This document shows, piece after piece, positions 46,088-54,712 of a stretch of DNA of 64,000 nucleotides. The stretch is from Alloprevotella sp. oral taxon 473 str. F0040 (GTDB lineage Bacteria > Bacteroidota > Bacteroidia > Bacteroidales > Bacteroidaceae). The notes below the pieces were generated by a model. It was given only the letters and a program-made list of their open reading frames with translations, was not told where the DNA came from and made no database searches. Position numbers and translations under genes: made by a program. Numbering within the stretch: the first letter of the stretch is position 1; every line of letters starts with the position of its first letter. The stretch spans positions 66,505 through 130,504 of the forward strand of contig NZ_KB290716.1 of NCBI RefSeq assembly GCF_000318095.2, written 5' to 3'.

Positions 46088-46190
46088 CTCGGAGAATTGT
46101 GAGTAAAAAGTCGGAGACTTTCTCTAAAAAGTGGGAGACTTTTTAAAAAAACTCGGAGATATTTTTGGAAAAGTCCGAGACTTTAGTGAC
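46088..46190. repeat. Tandem ~21-bp repeat array (locus B, five units)
   Basis: TCGGAGA-type cores at 46089, 46111, 46132 (TGGGAGA), 46153 and 46174 (TCCGAGA), spaced 22, 21, 21 and 21 bp. Each is followed by a T-rich then an A-rich half (TCGGAGAcTTTnnnnAAAA). The array sits between the convergent regulator and PAP2 genes. The rest of the 45815-46265 gap holds only the terminator. Confidence 0.8.
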
Positions 46191-46265
46191 GACCAAGGAA
46201 GATGCTACTGATGCAACGAGGAACACCCGAAGAAACCAGTGCAAACTTCTAAAAGTGACAAAGCA

Positions 46266-47234
46266 CTAAAACGTCCAAACAGCCGAAAAGCCAGTGCTCT
46301 TTTGGGAGGCATCAAAAGTAGGCACTACTAAGAGCGAAGAAGTGGAGGCTTTGTCGGATTTGGACAATGAGGTTTTCTTGCGATCCCAACCAAGGAGTTT
46401 CTTCTCAAGGGGCAAAAGCAACAACCCAAGACGCACAGAAGCAAAGCCATAAGCTGCCCCTCCAAGCACATCATTGACCCAGTGGCGATTGTTGTACATG
46501 CGCAACAATCCCACTGTAGCTGCCACTGCATAAGCTCCAATCCCAGCCATGTTGCCATATTCCGAGCGCACTAATTCAGCTCCCATGACGGCAGTTGCAG
46601 TGTGTCCAGATGGAAAAGAATTGCGCGCACTACCATCGGGACGTAGTGAACCAACAGAATATTTTGTGGCGTTGACCAAAGTTCCCATGATGAAATAGGT
46701 GGTTGCTCCTAAGAGCAAGCGGTCACGGAAATTATGTCGATGATATACTCCTGGAAAAAAGCCTAAAGACAAAAAGGCAGCAAAGGGCGAATACTGGATA
46801 TAATCATCTGCACGCATTGGCCCTCTCGTATGCCAGCGAAGAAACTGCTTGCGAACAGCCATACGTCGTTTGTGAAACCATCCTCTATCAACTACACCCC
46901 AGACTCCAAGGGCTGTAAGTCCTACTGGAACACCAATCTGCCAAACAGGAGAGAGGTGAACAAAGTGTGAAGTCTTACGCACGAGCAAAGTATCGACAGT
47001 GAAGTCAGGAGATAACTCCAAAGCTTTACGCACTGCTTGAGTGTCTAAGCGCACACTATCACTCAAAGCATTCTCCACTCTGAGAGGAGAAACTATCGTA
47101 TCAGACGAAACGTCGACTCCTGCATGAACGAGATGAGAAGTAGATGCTGGAACGAATTGGGCAAAAAGAGGAAGTCTCCAACCTATCATTGAGACAAAAA
47201 AGCAGCTCAGCAGGAGTATAAATCGAAAATACAT
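46266..47234 (-). CDS. PAP2-family membrane phosphatase
   Basis: 322 residues from MYFRFILLLSCFF; longer starts (47312, 47336) are possible. A signal peptide precedes a ~90-residue exoplasmic stretch. The PAP2 signature then appears in order: KYSVGSLRPDGSARNS (KxxxxxxRP), SFPSGHTAT (PSGH) and RMYNNRHWVNDVLGG (RxxxxxHxxxD), with the catalytic histidines intact and several membrane segments. The family dephosphorylates undecaprenyl-PP, phosphatidate or lipid A. The exact lipid cannot be told. No operon partner is evident. Confidence 0.9.
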   Translation of the reverse strand: MYFRFILLLSCFFVSMIGWRLPLFAQFVPASTSHLVHAGVDVSSDTIVSPLRVENALSDSVRLDTQAVRKALELSPDFTVDTLLVRKTSHFVHLSPVWQIGVPVGLTALGVWGVVDRGWFHKRRMAVRKQFLRWHTRGPMRADDYIQYSPFAAFLSLGFFPGVYHRHNFRDRLLLGATTYFIMGTLVNATKYSVGSLRPDGSARNSFPSGHTATAVMGAELVRSEYGNMAGIGAYAVAATVGLLRMYNNRHWVNDVLGGAAYGFASVRLGLLLLPLEKKLLGWDRKKTSLSKSDKASTSSLLVVPTFDASQKSTGFSAVWTF

Positions 47235-47442
47235 GAGAAGTTGAGAGTGTTTGGCACATGAGCGGAAGAAAAAAAAGACGAACATCCTATATAATAGACA
47301 AAGACAGATGTTCATCGGCTTTGAGAAATCCCGCATAAAGTGAAAGCAAAAGTAGTGATTTATCCTCAGATAGAGAGAACTTCATGACTAAAACTTGAGT
47401 TATTGATGGTTGGACTGGCTAAATGTCATGCAAGGTCTACAA

Positions 47443-47486
47443 ACAAGAAAGCACCGCTAGTTCTAAGAACTGCGGTGCTTTCTTGT
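47443..47486 (-). terminator. Terminator after cydB
   Basis: Perfect 15-bp arms (47443-47457 / 47472-47486) with an inner AGTT/AACT stem, 16 bp past the cydB stop. On the minus strand it is followed by TTGTAG, with U's also in the 3' arm. Confidence 0.8.
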
Positions 47487-47502
47487 ATATAACAGCGGAA
47501 AC

Positions 47503-48651
47503 CTAGTAGGTATGATCGTTTTCTTGAAGTTCTTCTTTCGTGAGACTCTTACGGTCGATGCTATACCATGCGTAGGCGATATAAGCCAAAACAAAAGGAA
47601 TGGCCAAAGACACCACGCTCATGGCTGTGAGGGTGAACTCACTGGAGCAGCTATTGGCAAGGGTCAAAGAGCTTTGTGCATCAGCCAACGAAGGATAGTA
47701 AGCAGTGTTGTTCAATCCTGCAATGAGCAACAAGCTCCAAACAGCAAGAACAGCACCGATTCCAGCAAACCAAATGCCACGAACGTAGGTGGAAGAGAAG
47801 ACCGTGCGAGCAATGCCTACCAACACCAAAACTACACCTACCAAGAAGAGCACAAGGACTGCAGGGAGGGCGAGGAAGTTGTGGAGATATTTATAGGCCT
47901 CCATAGACACCATACCAGTGTTGGCATCAACAGCCCAGCCATCCATAGTGAGTAAGTGACCAGCAAAGGACAAGAAAAGCACGAGAAAAGCTACAGAGTC
48001 GGTGAGTACTTGACGACGAATGCGAGGAGAAAGGGTGGCATCGACGATGTTGTTGAGCATATACAAATCGCCCAACACGCGACTCAAGAAGAATACGACC
48101 AAACCGAGGACAACATTCCAAGGATTTGTCACAGCTTCCAGCCCATGCCAGCCAGTGGTCCACTGACTGATAGCAGGTGCTATTTGATCAGTCATCACAT
48201 CTTTGTTCACCACGAAGTTGGCACCATGGAAGAAAGTCCCAACAGCTGTGCCTAATAGCACAGGACCAAGCACACCATTGAGCACGAGAAACCAACGATA
48301 GGTGTTCTTGCCCAGCAGGTTGCCAAGCTTTGACTGGAACTCATAGCTCACAGCTTGAAGCACGAAGCTAAAGAGAATGAGCATCCACACCCAATAAGCA
48401 CCGCCAAAGCTGGTGCTATAAAACAAGGGGAAGGAGGCGAAAAAAGCACCGCCAAAGGTGACTAATGTGGTGAAGGTAAATTCCCATTTGCGACCTGTAC
48501 TATTGACGATGAGCGCGCGCTCTTCCTCCGTGCGGCCGAGGGTGAAGATTTGGGTGTTGGCTCCTTGCACAAACATGAGAAAGACAACCAGTGCACCGAG
48601 GAGGCTGACGAGCAACCACCAGTATTGTTGAAGAAGTTCGTAGGTAATCAT
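47503..48651 (-). CDS. cydB: Cytochrome bd ubiquinol oxidase subunit II
   Basis: 382 residues with about nine hydrophobic helices. It begins with YWWLLVSLLGALVVFLMFVQGANT and contains NSTGRKWEFTFTTLVTFGGAFFASFPLFYSTSFGG, the CydB core near the quinol/haem interface. It partners CydA in the high-affinity oxygen reductase of the inner membrane. It starts 12 bp after cydA and is followed by a terminator, completing a DUF4492-cydA-cydB operon. Confidence 0.96.
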   Translation of the reverse strand: MITYELLQQYWWLLVSLLGALVVFLMFVQGANTQIFTLGRTEEERALIVNSTGRKWEFTFTTLVTFGGAFFASFPLFYSTSFGGAYWVWMLILFSFVLQAVSYEFQSKLGNLLGKNTYRWFLVLNGVLGPVLLGTAVGTFFHGANFVVNKDVMTDQIAPAISQWTTGWHGLEAVTNPWNVVLGLVVFFLSRVLGDLYMLNNIVDATLSPRIRRQVLTDSVAFLVLFLSFAGHLLTMDGWAVDANTGMVSMEAYKYLHNFLALPAVLVLFLVGVVLVLVGIARTVFSSTYVRGIWFAGIGAVLAVWSLLLIAGLNNTAYYPSLADAQSSLTLANSCSSEFTLTAMSVVSLAIPFVLAYIAYAWYSIDRKSLTKEELQENDHTY

Positions 48652-48663
48652 AGGTCAGTGATA

Positions 48664-50160
48664 TTATTCTTGTTCGTGCTTATTGATGGCCTTGAACATG
48701 ATACGCAATTCGGCGATGAGCAGGGCCGTGAAGACTATAAAGAAGAGAGCAAAGGTGATTTGCACATTGTGTACGGAGAGACTAGACACAGCAGCACTAA
48801 CAGGGAGAAGGTCTTGAATAGCCCATGGCTGACGACCCACTTCGGCTACAATCCAACCCGCTTGTTGGGCGGCATAAGTGAGCAGCAAGCTCCAAAGCCC
48901 CACATGAAGCAACCAACGCATATGCTGAAGTTTGCCTTTGCGACCAAACCACCAGAGCAAAGCCATCACCAAGATGAGCGCAAAACCTGTGCCCACCATG
49001 ATGCGGAACGACCAGAACATCAAACCACGATTAGGCACGAGATCTTCTACCTTCTCAATATAGCCATAACCGAAGTAGGCTTTATTTTCTTCAAAAGTCT
49101 TGCGAGCTACAGCTGCTTTCTCGGGGTTAGTTTTGCGATGTTCACGATATTCTTTGAAAGCAGCAAGGGCCTTCTTACCGTGTTCCATCTTTTGTGTGGC
49201 GGGAATCACCTCTTCACCCTTGTGATTGGTATAACCCTTATAGAGGATGTCGTTTTCACCAGGCACAAAGCAATTAGGATCCTTGAAGGCTATCAAAGAA
49301 AGGGCATAAGGCACTTTGACACCAGGCACGACAGTGAAGCACGCACCACACTCTCCATCCTTGAGTCCTTCGGCCACAGCGAGCTTCATGGGCTGATGAT
49401 TGGCGATGTCCACACCACTAGCATCACCAGTGCCAGCAGTGATAATTGCAGAGATGAAACCGACAAGACTAGCAACTTTAATACTCTGAGTAGCCATTTT
49501 GATGTTGCGATTGCGAAGCAAATACCAGCAACTCACGGCAACCACAAACGTAGAACCCAACAACCATGCGCTAGACACGGTGTGCAAGAATTTGTTGACT
49601 GCGAAGGACTGGAAGGCAACTGCAAAGAAATCCATCATCTCATTGCGCACTGTGTCGGGATTGAAGTTCATTCCCGTGGGGTGTTGCATCCAACTATTGG
49701 CCACCAAAATCCACCATGCGGAAAGCGTAGCTCCAAAACCAGTGAGCCAAGTAGAAGCAAGATGGAAGCCTTTACTAATCTTACCCCAGCCAAAGAACAT
49801 GAGGGCTATAAAGGTGGACTCCATGAAGAAAGCGAAGACGCCTTCAATAGCAAGAGGTGCTCCGAAGATGTCACCTACAAACCAAGAGTAGTTGCTCCAG
49901 TTGGTACCAAATTCAAACTCCAGGATGATACCTGTGGCCACACCAATGGCGAAGTTGATACCAAAGAGCTTCTGCCAAAATTGCGTGGTAGTCTTCCAAA
50001 ACTCATCACCAGTGCGGTAGTAGATGGTTTCCATAATGGCCATCACGAGGGCAAGTCCGAGAGTGAGGGGGACAAACAACCAGTGATAGCATGCCGTAAG
50101 GGCAAATTGGGCTCTCGACCAGTCTAGAACGGCCGGATCCGTGGCTTGTAAAAATGTCAT
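48664..50160 (-). CDS. cydA: Cytochrome bd ubiquinol oxidase subunit I
   Basis: 498 residues. His26 in LTACYHWLFVPLTLGLA (haem b595 ligand) and the later His in NKFLHTVSSAWLLG and Met in FWSFRIMVGTGF (haem b558 ligands) are present. GRQPWAIQDLLP is the canonical C-terminal motif. A hydrophilic insert around residues 260-350 carries the quinol-binding loop and contains three cysteines (GECGACF ... NCFVPG) of unknown meaning. The oxidase reduces oxygen to water at very low oxygen tension and protects against NO and peroxide, the usual aerotolerance enzyme of Bacteroidales. Confidence 0.97.
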   Translation of the reverse strand: MTFLQATDPAVLDWSRAQFALTACYHWLFVPLTLGLALVMAIMETIYYRTGDEFWKTTTQFWQKLFGINFAIGVATGIILEFEFGTNWSNYSWFVGDIFGAPLAIEGVFAFFMESTFIALMFFGWGKISKGFHLASTWLTGFGATLSAWWILVANSWMQHPTGMNFNPDTVRNEMMDFFAVAFQSFAVNKFLHTVSSAWLLGSTFVVAVSCWYLLRNRNIKMATQSIKVASLVGFISAIITAGTGDASGVDIANHQPMKLAVAEGLKDGECGACFTVVPGVKVPYALSLIAFKDPNCFVPGENDILYKGYTNHKGEEVIPATQKMEHGKKALAAFKEYREHRKTNPEKAAVARKTFEENKAYFGYGYIEKVEDLVPNRGLMFWSFRIMVGTGFALILVMALLWWFGRKGKLQHMRWLLHVGLWSLLLTYAAQQAGWIVAEVGRQPWAIQDLLPVSAAVSSLSVHNVQITFALFFIVFTALLIAELRIMFKAINKHEQE

Positions 50161-50339
50161 ATCTTTGTTATTATTTTGAATTTCAAGAGTTTTCTATCCA
50201 AAACTCAGCTATGAATGATTGAGAAATAATTACTATATAATTATCTGCAACAGAGTAGTGAGAAGATATATCGTAGCGATGGAGCTAACCACCCTCGATA
50301 GACAAACGAGCTTAGGGCAATAAAGTGTACACAAACTTA

Positions 50340-50552
50340 CTACTGGGGCTGCTCCTGCACGAAATTGTCACCTACGGTAGTAGCTTTTTGGTCGGCACTG
50401 CCCTTGAGCGTGGGCTGGAAGAAAAAGAGTTTAAGCACAGCAAACATGACGAAGAGCTTGACCAGGACAATGATCCAGAGCGTTTTGCCCCAAGTCATGC
50501 CACGCAGTCCTTCGGCATAGATGCGGAAAAAAGTTTTGAGTGCAGCAACCAT
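50340..50552 (-). CDS. DUF4492 single-pass membrane protein upstream of cydA
   Basis: 70 residues. An amphipathic start (ALKTFFRIYAEGLRGMTWGKTL) leads into one membrane helix (WIIVLVKLFVMFAVLKLFFF) and a short polar tail. This is the DUF4492 pattern, typically found directly upstream of cydA in Bacteroidetes. It is the first gene of the cyd operon, whose promoter lies at 50698-50729. A role as a small accessory subunit, analogous to CydX or CydH, is plausible but unproven. The 180 bp before cydA hold nothing clear. Confidence 0.88.
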   Translation of the reverse strand: MVAALKTFFRIYAEGLRGMTWGKTLWIIVLVKLFVMFAVLKLFFFQPTLKGSADQKATTVGDNFVQEQPQ

Positions 50553-50697
50553 AAGAGATGGAAGTTGAAATTAGTAGGAGGACTACAGAGTTTTTCACAA
50601 AAACACTTTGTAAAATGCACAAAGAATGAAGTCGTTAGATAGACATCTCCGTAGTTTATTCCAATTTGTAATGTAAACTTATAAATTATTCAAAGTA

Positions 50698-50729
50698 CAA
50701 AAATACGTCGTGCGCGTGAAATCTCCAAA
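50698..50729 (-). promoter_or_regulatory. Promoter of the DUF4492-cydAB operon
   Basis: On the minus strand TTTG (50729-50726), exactly 20 bases, TATTTTTG (50705-50698). The leader is about 140 nt. Confidence 0.72.
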
Positions 50730-50736
50730 CATTTTT

Positions 50737-50750
50737 CCTCATAAATGAGG
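50737..50750. promoter_or_regulatory. 14-bp palindrome just upstream of the cyd promoter
   Basis: CCTCAT-AA-ATGAGG lies 8 bp upstream of the cyd -33 element and between the divergent cyd and panC promoters; a possible operator. Confidence 0.35.
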
Positions 50751-50807
50751 AGATACCCTATTTTTTATCGCATGAATGGTAAATTAGCCCCATTTCCAGC
50801 TCGATTA

Positions 50808-50839
50808 TTTGGTGTTTCCTGCGCTTCGTTGTAACTTTG
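50808..50839 (+). promoter_or_regulatory. Promoter of panC-panD-nadD
   Basis: TTTG (50808-50811), 20-base spacer, TAACTTTG (50832-50839), 22 bp before the panC ATG. Confidence 0.72.
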
Positions 50840-50860
50840 CACGGCAATAATTGAAGCTAT

Positions 50861-51709
50861 ATGAAAATCATCAATACGGTCGCTGCATTGCAACATGCCG
50901 TGACTGAAGCTAAACAACAAGGACTATCCGTGGGACTTGTGCCCACGATGGGGGCTTTACATGAAGGACATGCCTCCCTCATTCGCCAAAGCGTGGCTGA
51001 AAATCAACTCACTGTGGTCAGCGTATTTGTGAACCCCACCCAGTTTAATGACCCCAAAGATCTTCAACACTATCCGAGAACCTTCGAAGCTGATGCACAA
51101 CTCATTGCTTCGCTCGGGGGTGACATCGTCTTTGCTCCAAGCGTGGAAGAGGTATATCCGCAAGAAGACAAGCGTGTATTCTCCTATTCTCCCATTGACA
51201 CGGTGATGGAAGGTGCGCGCCGCCCTGGACATTTCAATGGAGTGTGCCAAATCGTCTCTAAGCTCTTTGATATGGTGACACCCGACCGCGCATATTTTGG
51301 AGAAAAAGATTTTCAACAAATCGCCGTCGTGCGAGCTATGATGAAGGATCTGGGCTACACCTTCCAATTGGTGCCCTGCCCCATCGTGCGCGAAGCGAGC
51401 GGTCTTGCTCTTTCCTCTCGCAATGCCTTGATGAGTGACGAAGAACGCAAGTTGGCGACCAATATCTATCGCATACTCCGTGAGAGTGTTACCCTCTCGT
51501 CGTCACACTCAGTGGCAGAAACCCAACAGTTTGTTGTAGAACAACTCAATGCACTCGATGGCCTTGAGGTGGAATACTACGAAATCGTAAATGGCGAAAC
51601 ACTCCAAACAGTGACTTCATGGGAAGATGCTCCCCACATCCAGGGGTGCATCACAGTGTTCTGCGGAGCACGCCCCGTACGTCTTATTGACAACATTGCA
51701 TACCGCTAA
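50861..51709 (+). CDS. panC: Pantothenate synthetase
   Basis: 282 residues. The HIGH-like nucleotide-binding motif VPTMGALHEGHASL (27-40), VFVNPTQFNDPKDL, RRPGHFNGVCQIVSKLFD, FGEKDFQQ and ASGLALSSRNALMS are all conserved. It condenses pantoate and beta-alanine with ATP. panD, which makes beta-alanine, follows after 116 bp, and nadD after that; all three share a terminator at 52855-52890. Confidence 0.98.
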   Translation: MKIINTVAALQHAVTEAKQQGLSVGLVPTMGALHEGHASLIRQSVAENQLTVVSVFVNPTQFNDPKDLQHYPRTFEADAQLIASLGGDIVFAPSVEEVYPQEDKRVFSYSPIDTVMEGARRPGHFNGVCQIVSKLFDMVTPDRAYFGEKDFQQIAVVRAMMKDLGYTFQLVPCPIVREASGLALSSRNALMSDEERKLATNIYRILRESVTLSSSHSVAETQQFVVEQLNALDGLEVEYYEIVNGETLQTVTSWEDAPHIQGCITVFCGARPVRLIDNIAYR

Positions 51710-51825
51710 GCACTACATAGCGACATGCTGTAAATTGCATATTATTTTTTAGGCATTACTTATTATATATAATGAGTAATATATTCTTTGTTAGAGAAAA
51801 AACGCCTAATTCATTGCATCAAATT

Positions 51826-52173
51826 ATGATTCTCAGTCTTCTAAAATCCAAAATACATTGTGCCACTGTCACGGAAGCCAATCTTCACTACATGGGCTCC
51901 ATAACCATCGACGAAGCTTTGCTTGAAGCTGCTGGCCTCATTGCAGGTGAACACGTGCACGTGGTGAATAACATGAACGGTGAACGCATCGAAACTTATG
52001 TGATTCGTGGCGAACGCAACTCAGGATGCATCTGCTTAAACGGAGCAGCTGCCCGCCGTTTTCAAGTGGGCGATGAAGTAATCATCATGGCTTACGCTGG
52101 TTTCACACCTGAAGAAGCCGCAGGCTTCACGCCAAAAGTAGTCTTCCCCAACGCGCAAAACGCGCTTGACTGA
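51826..52173 (+). CDS. panD: Aspartate 1-decarboxylase proenzyme
   Basis: 115 residues from [16 protein letters not shown]. This start gives the self-cleavage pair Gly24-Ser25 (YMGSITID), the same numbering as E. coli PanD; an upstream ATG at 51772 would add 18 atypical residues. [27 protein letters not shown] and [10 protein letters not shown] complete the fold. The enzyme makes beta-alanine for PanC using a pyruvoyl group formed at Ser25. The stop TGA overlaps the ATG of nadD by one base. Confidence 0.96.
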   Translation: MILSLLKSKIHCATVTEANLHYMGSITIDEALLEAAGLIAGEHVHVVNNMNGERIETYVIRGERNSGCICLNGAAARRFQVGDEVIIMAYAGFTPEEAAGFTPKVVFPNAQNALD

Positions 52174-52754
52174 TGCAACGGATTGGTATCTTCGGGGGGT
52201 CATTCAATCCCATTCACCTAGGCCATCTTGCAGTTGCCAGAAAGGTCATTGAGCAAGGACTAGTTGATGAGGTTTGGCTCATGGTTTCCCCACAAAACCC
52301 TCTCAAACAAGCGGCCACAGACTTGATTCCTGAGCAAGATCGTCTCGCACTTGCTAGACAAGCTGTGGAGGATTGTCCCAAGATTCTCGCTTCGGACTTT
52401 GAGATGCAGCTGCCTCTCCCAAGCTACACTTGGCGAACTATGGAAGCTCTCCGAGAACGATATCCCAATTATGCATTTTCGCTTATCATCGGTGCTGACA
52501 ACTGGGTAAATTTCTCACGATGGGCACACCACGAAGCCCTATTGGCAGAATATCCGCTGCTGGTTTATCCTCGTGAAGGTTATCCCATTGCTTCAGAAAC
52601 ATTGCCCCCAACGGTGCACGTCATTGACGCACCACTCTTCCCCTTCAGTAGTACCAGCATTCGCAATCTACTCGCTGACGGAAAAGACGTAGAAAAGATG
52701 ATACCTGCTTGCATCATCGACGCCGCGCAACGCCTCTATGCTGCACCTCTGTGA
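52173..52754 (+). CDS. nadD: Nicotinate-nucleotide adenylyltransferase
   Basis: 193 residues. GIFGGSFNPIHLGHL near the N-terminus is the nucleotidyltransferase motif, and SSTSIRNLL near the C-terminus is the ISSTxIR motif. FSLIIGADNW is also typical of NadD. It adenylates nicotinate mononucleotide, the product of PncB encoded at 17344, to deamido-NAD. It is translationally coupled to panD through a one-base overlap, so two cofactor pathways share a transcript. Confidence 0.96.
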   Translation: MQRIGIFGGSFNPIHLGHLAVARKVIEQGLVDEVWLMVSPQNPLKQAATDLIPEQDRLALARQAVEDCPKILASDFEMQLPLPSYTWRTMEALRERYPNYAFSLIIGADNWVNFSRWAHHEALLAEYPLLVYPREGYPIASETLPPTVHVIDAPLFPFSSTSIRNLLADGKDVEKMIPACIIDAAQRLYAAPL

Positions 52755-52854
52755 GAGATAAAATAATTTTCATCTCAAAACATCTAAAACAGAGCGACAG
52801 CTCTGGTGCAGATAGTCCATCACTAGTGACACCAACAAGCAGCAAAAAACCTTG

Positions 52855-52890
52855 AAAATAGACACAAAGCCGTTCATTTGTGTCTATTTT
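52855..52890 (+). terminator. Terminator after nadD
   Basis: A perfect 14-bp stem AAAATAGACACAAA / TTTGTGTCTATTTT with an 8-base loop; the 3' arm itself ends in TTTT. Confidence 0.85.
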
Positions 52891-52953
52891 CTGCATAAGT
52901 ACGCACCATTGCACAGAAAATCATAATATAATCTGCAAGTTGCTTGCGTTATA

Positions 52954-52985
52954 TTTGTACAATTGTTCAGAAATGCGTAATTTTG
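52954..52985 (+). promoter_or_regulatory. Promoter of psd
   Basis: TTTG (52954-52957), exactly 20 bases, TAATTTTG (52978-52985). It overlaps the longer upstream open frame and therefore supports translation from 53012. Confidence 0.7.
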
Positions 52986-53011
52986 CAATACAGACTTACA
53001 AAATAAACCAC

Positions 53012-53731
53012 ATGTCCACACTCCGCAAAGTCAAACAACACCGACTTCACAATGAAGGGCGCACCACCCTTACCTTAGGAGGTATCGCCCTCGTTGCCAT
53101 CGCAGCCTTGGACTATTGGCTGTTTTATCCCGAATACCCCATTCCTTTCTATATCATATTGGCCGTATTCATCATGGTCTACGGCATCATGGTCAATTTC
53201 TTCCGTTGCCCCGTACGCATCTTCCCTGGTGACACGCACAACGTAGTTGTAGCTCCAGCAGATGGTCGTATTGTCGTGATTGAAGAAGTTGAAGAAAACG
53301 AATACTTCCACGACCGTCGCCTTATGGTGTCGGTGTTCATGTCTGTAACTAATGTACATGCTAACTGGTTTCCAGTCGAAGGTACTGTCAAATTAGTGCG
53401 CCATCACAATGGTAACTTCGCCAAAGCATGGTTACCCAAAGCCAGCACTGAAAACGAGCGTAGCACAGTAGTCATCACCACTCCCTCTGGTCACGATGTC
53501 CTCGTGCGCCAGGTTGCGGGTGCAGTGGCACGTCGTATCGTTACTTATGCCACCGAAGACCAAACATGCAAGATAGACAACCACCTCGGTTTCATCAAGT
53601 TTGGGTCTCGTGTAGATGTTTATCTTCCCCTTGACACGGAAATTTCAGTAGAGATGGGGCAAGCTACCACTGGTAATAGCACCATTCTCGGTCACCTTAA
53701 AGACAAAAACACAACGACTCAGACAGTCTAA
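53012..53731 (+). CDS. psd: Phosphatidylserine decarboxylase proenzyme
   Basis: 239 residues from [16 protein letters not shown]; the frame is open from 52880, but the promoter lies inside that extension. Two hydrophobic segments at 20-65 anchor it to the inner membrane. [28 protein letters not shown] and the autocleavage site FGSR (Gly198-Ser199) are the pyruvoyl-decarboxylase signatures of the short Psd type. It converts phosphatidylserine to phosphatidylethanolamine. pssA, which makes its substrate, follows 130 bp downstream after a terminator-like hairpin. Confidence 0.96.
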   Translation: MSTLRKVKQHRLHNEGRTTLTLGGIALVAIAALDYWLFYPEYPIPFYIILAVFIMVYGIMVNFFRCPVRIFPGDTHNVVVAPADGRIVVIEEVEENEYFHDRRLMVSVFMSVTNVHANWFPVEGTVKLVRHHNGNFAKAWLPKASTENERSTVVITTPSGHDVLVRQVAGAVARRIVTYATEDQTCKIDNHLGFIKFGSRVDVYLPLDTEISVEMGQATTGNSTILGHLKDKNTTTQTV

Positions 53732-53748
53732 GTTTACCTCTTTTACAC

Positions 53749-53776
53749 AACGCCCTTCGGAAAAACGGAGGGCGTT
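53749..53776 (+). terminator. Terminator-like hairpin between psd and pssA
   Basis: An 11-bp stem AACGCCCTTCG / CGGAGGGCGTT (one G-T pair) with a 6-base loop, but only TTCC follows; probably leaky. Confidence 0.6.
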
Positions 53777-53861
53777 TCCGCATATTCCTACACGAAATAC
53801 CCATTATAGCAGCAACTATCATCAAAACCAACGAGATACGATCTTCTGGCATGATGATTCT

Positions 53862-54647
53862 GTGCGAATGCAATATAAACTTTTCTCAGATACTACCATT
53901 TCTCTAAACAACTTTCTCCTCGTGAAAAGACATATCCCCAACCTCCTCACTAGTCTTAATCTAGTCAGTGGCTGCATTGCTTCCTATTATGCAGCAAATG
54001 CCAACTTAGAGTTCGCGCTTTACTTTATGCTACTCGGACTCATTTTCGACTTTTTCGATGGATTCACGGCTCGCCTGCTTGGAGTCTCTAGCCCTATTGG
54101 AAAAGAGTTAGATTCTCTTGCAGATGTCATCACTTTTGGCCTCACTCCTTCCCTTATGCTGTTTCACGTCTTACAGCTTATGTTGCCTTGTACTGGTGCT
54201 CCAGCATTCTGTCCAGCCCGATTGGTTCCTTATTTTTCCTTTGCCATCGCAGCCTATTCTGCTATGAGATTGGCAAAATACAATCTCGACACGCGACAAT
54301 CTCACACCTTTATTGGACTGCCTACCCCGGCCAATGCTCTTTATTGGGCAGGAATCACCACCTATCTCAACCAAAATGATTTACCCTTCATCTCAGCACG
54401 CATCTTAGGAGCGATAATAGTGCTCGTCATAGCCTTCTCTTGCTGGATCATGATCAGTGAAGTTCCTATGTTTGCCTTGAAGTTTAAGAATTTCACCTGG
54501 CACGACAATAAAGTACGCTACGGCTTTCTTGCTCTTGTAGTTGCCATAGTAATAGCAGGAGTTACACTAGAAGTTTATGCCCTAGCTCTGTCCTTCCTTA
54601 TTGTGCTGTACGCTTTAATCTCTCTTTGTGTCCGAGATAAGCAATAA
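53862..54647 (+). CDS. pssA: CDP-diacylglycerol-serine O-phosphatidyltransferase
   Basis: 261 residues; a GTG start at 53922 (VKRHIPNLLT) would give a more typical N-terminus and is a real alternative. The CDP-alcohol phosphotransferase motif D66-G67-x2-A70-R71-x8-G80-x3-D84-x3-D88 is complete, followed by five or six membrane helices. It makes phosphatidylserine from CDP-diacylglycerol and serine, feeding Psd upstream. A DUF4834 gene follows after 65 bp. Confidence 0.95.
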   Translation: MRMQYKLFSDTTISLNNFLLVKRHIPNLLTSLNLVSGCIASYYAANANLEFALYFMLLGLIFDFFDGFTARLLGVSSPIGKELDSLADVITFGLTPSLMLFHVLQLMLPCTGAPAFCPARLVPYFSFAIAAYSAMRLAKYNLDTRQSHTFIGLPTPANALYWAGITTYLNQNDLPFISARILGAIIVLVIAFSCWIMISEVPMFALKFKNFTWHDNKVRYGFLALVVAIVIAGVTLEVYALALSFLIVLYALISLCVRDKQ

Positions 54648-54712
54648 CGCTTATGGCACAATAGTTGCATATCACTAAGAAAATCCATTTAGTCATCTCA
54701 ATTCAATAGTAT

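Noticed and set aside
48550..50127. 525-codon plus-strand open frame opposite cydA
   Set aside because: It is exactly antisense to cydA/cydB, its translation is low in hydrophobics and rich in His/Lys/Glu, and no family is recognisable. It is a codon-bias shadow.
50861..52754. Riboswitch upstream of the panC-panD-nadD genes
   Set aside because: The promoter -7 box ends 22 bp before the panC ATG, leaving no room for a structured leader.
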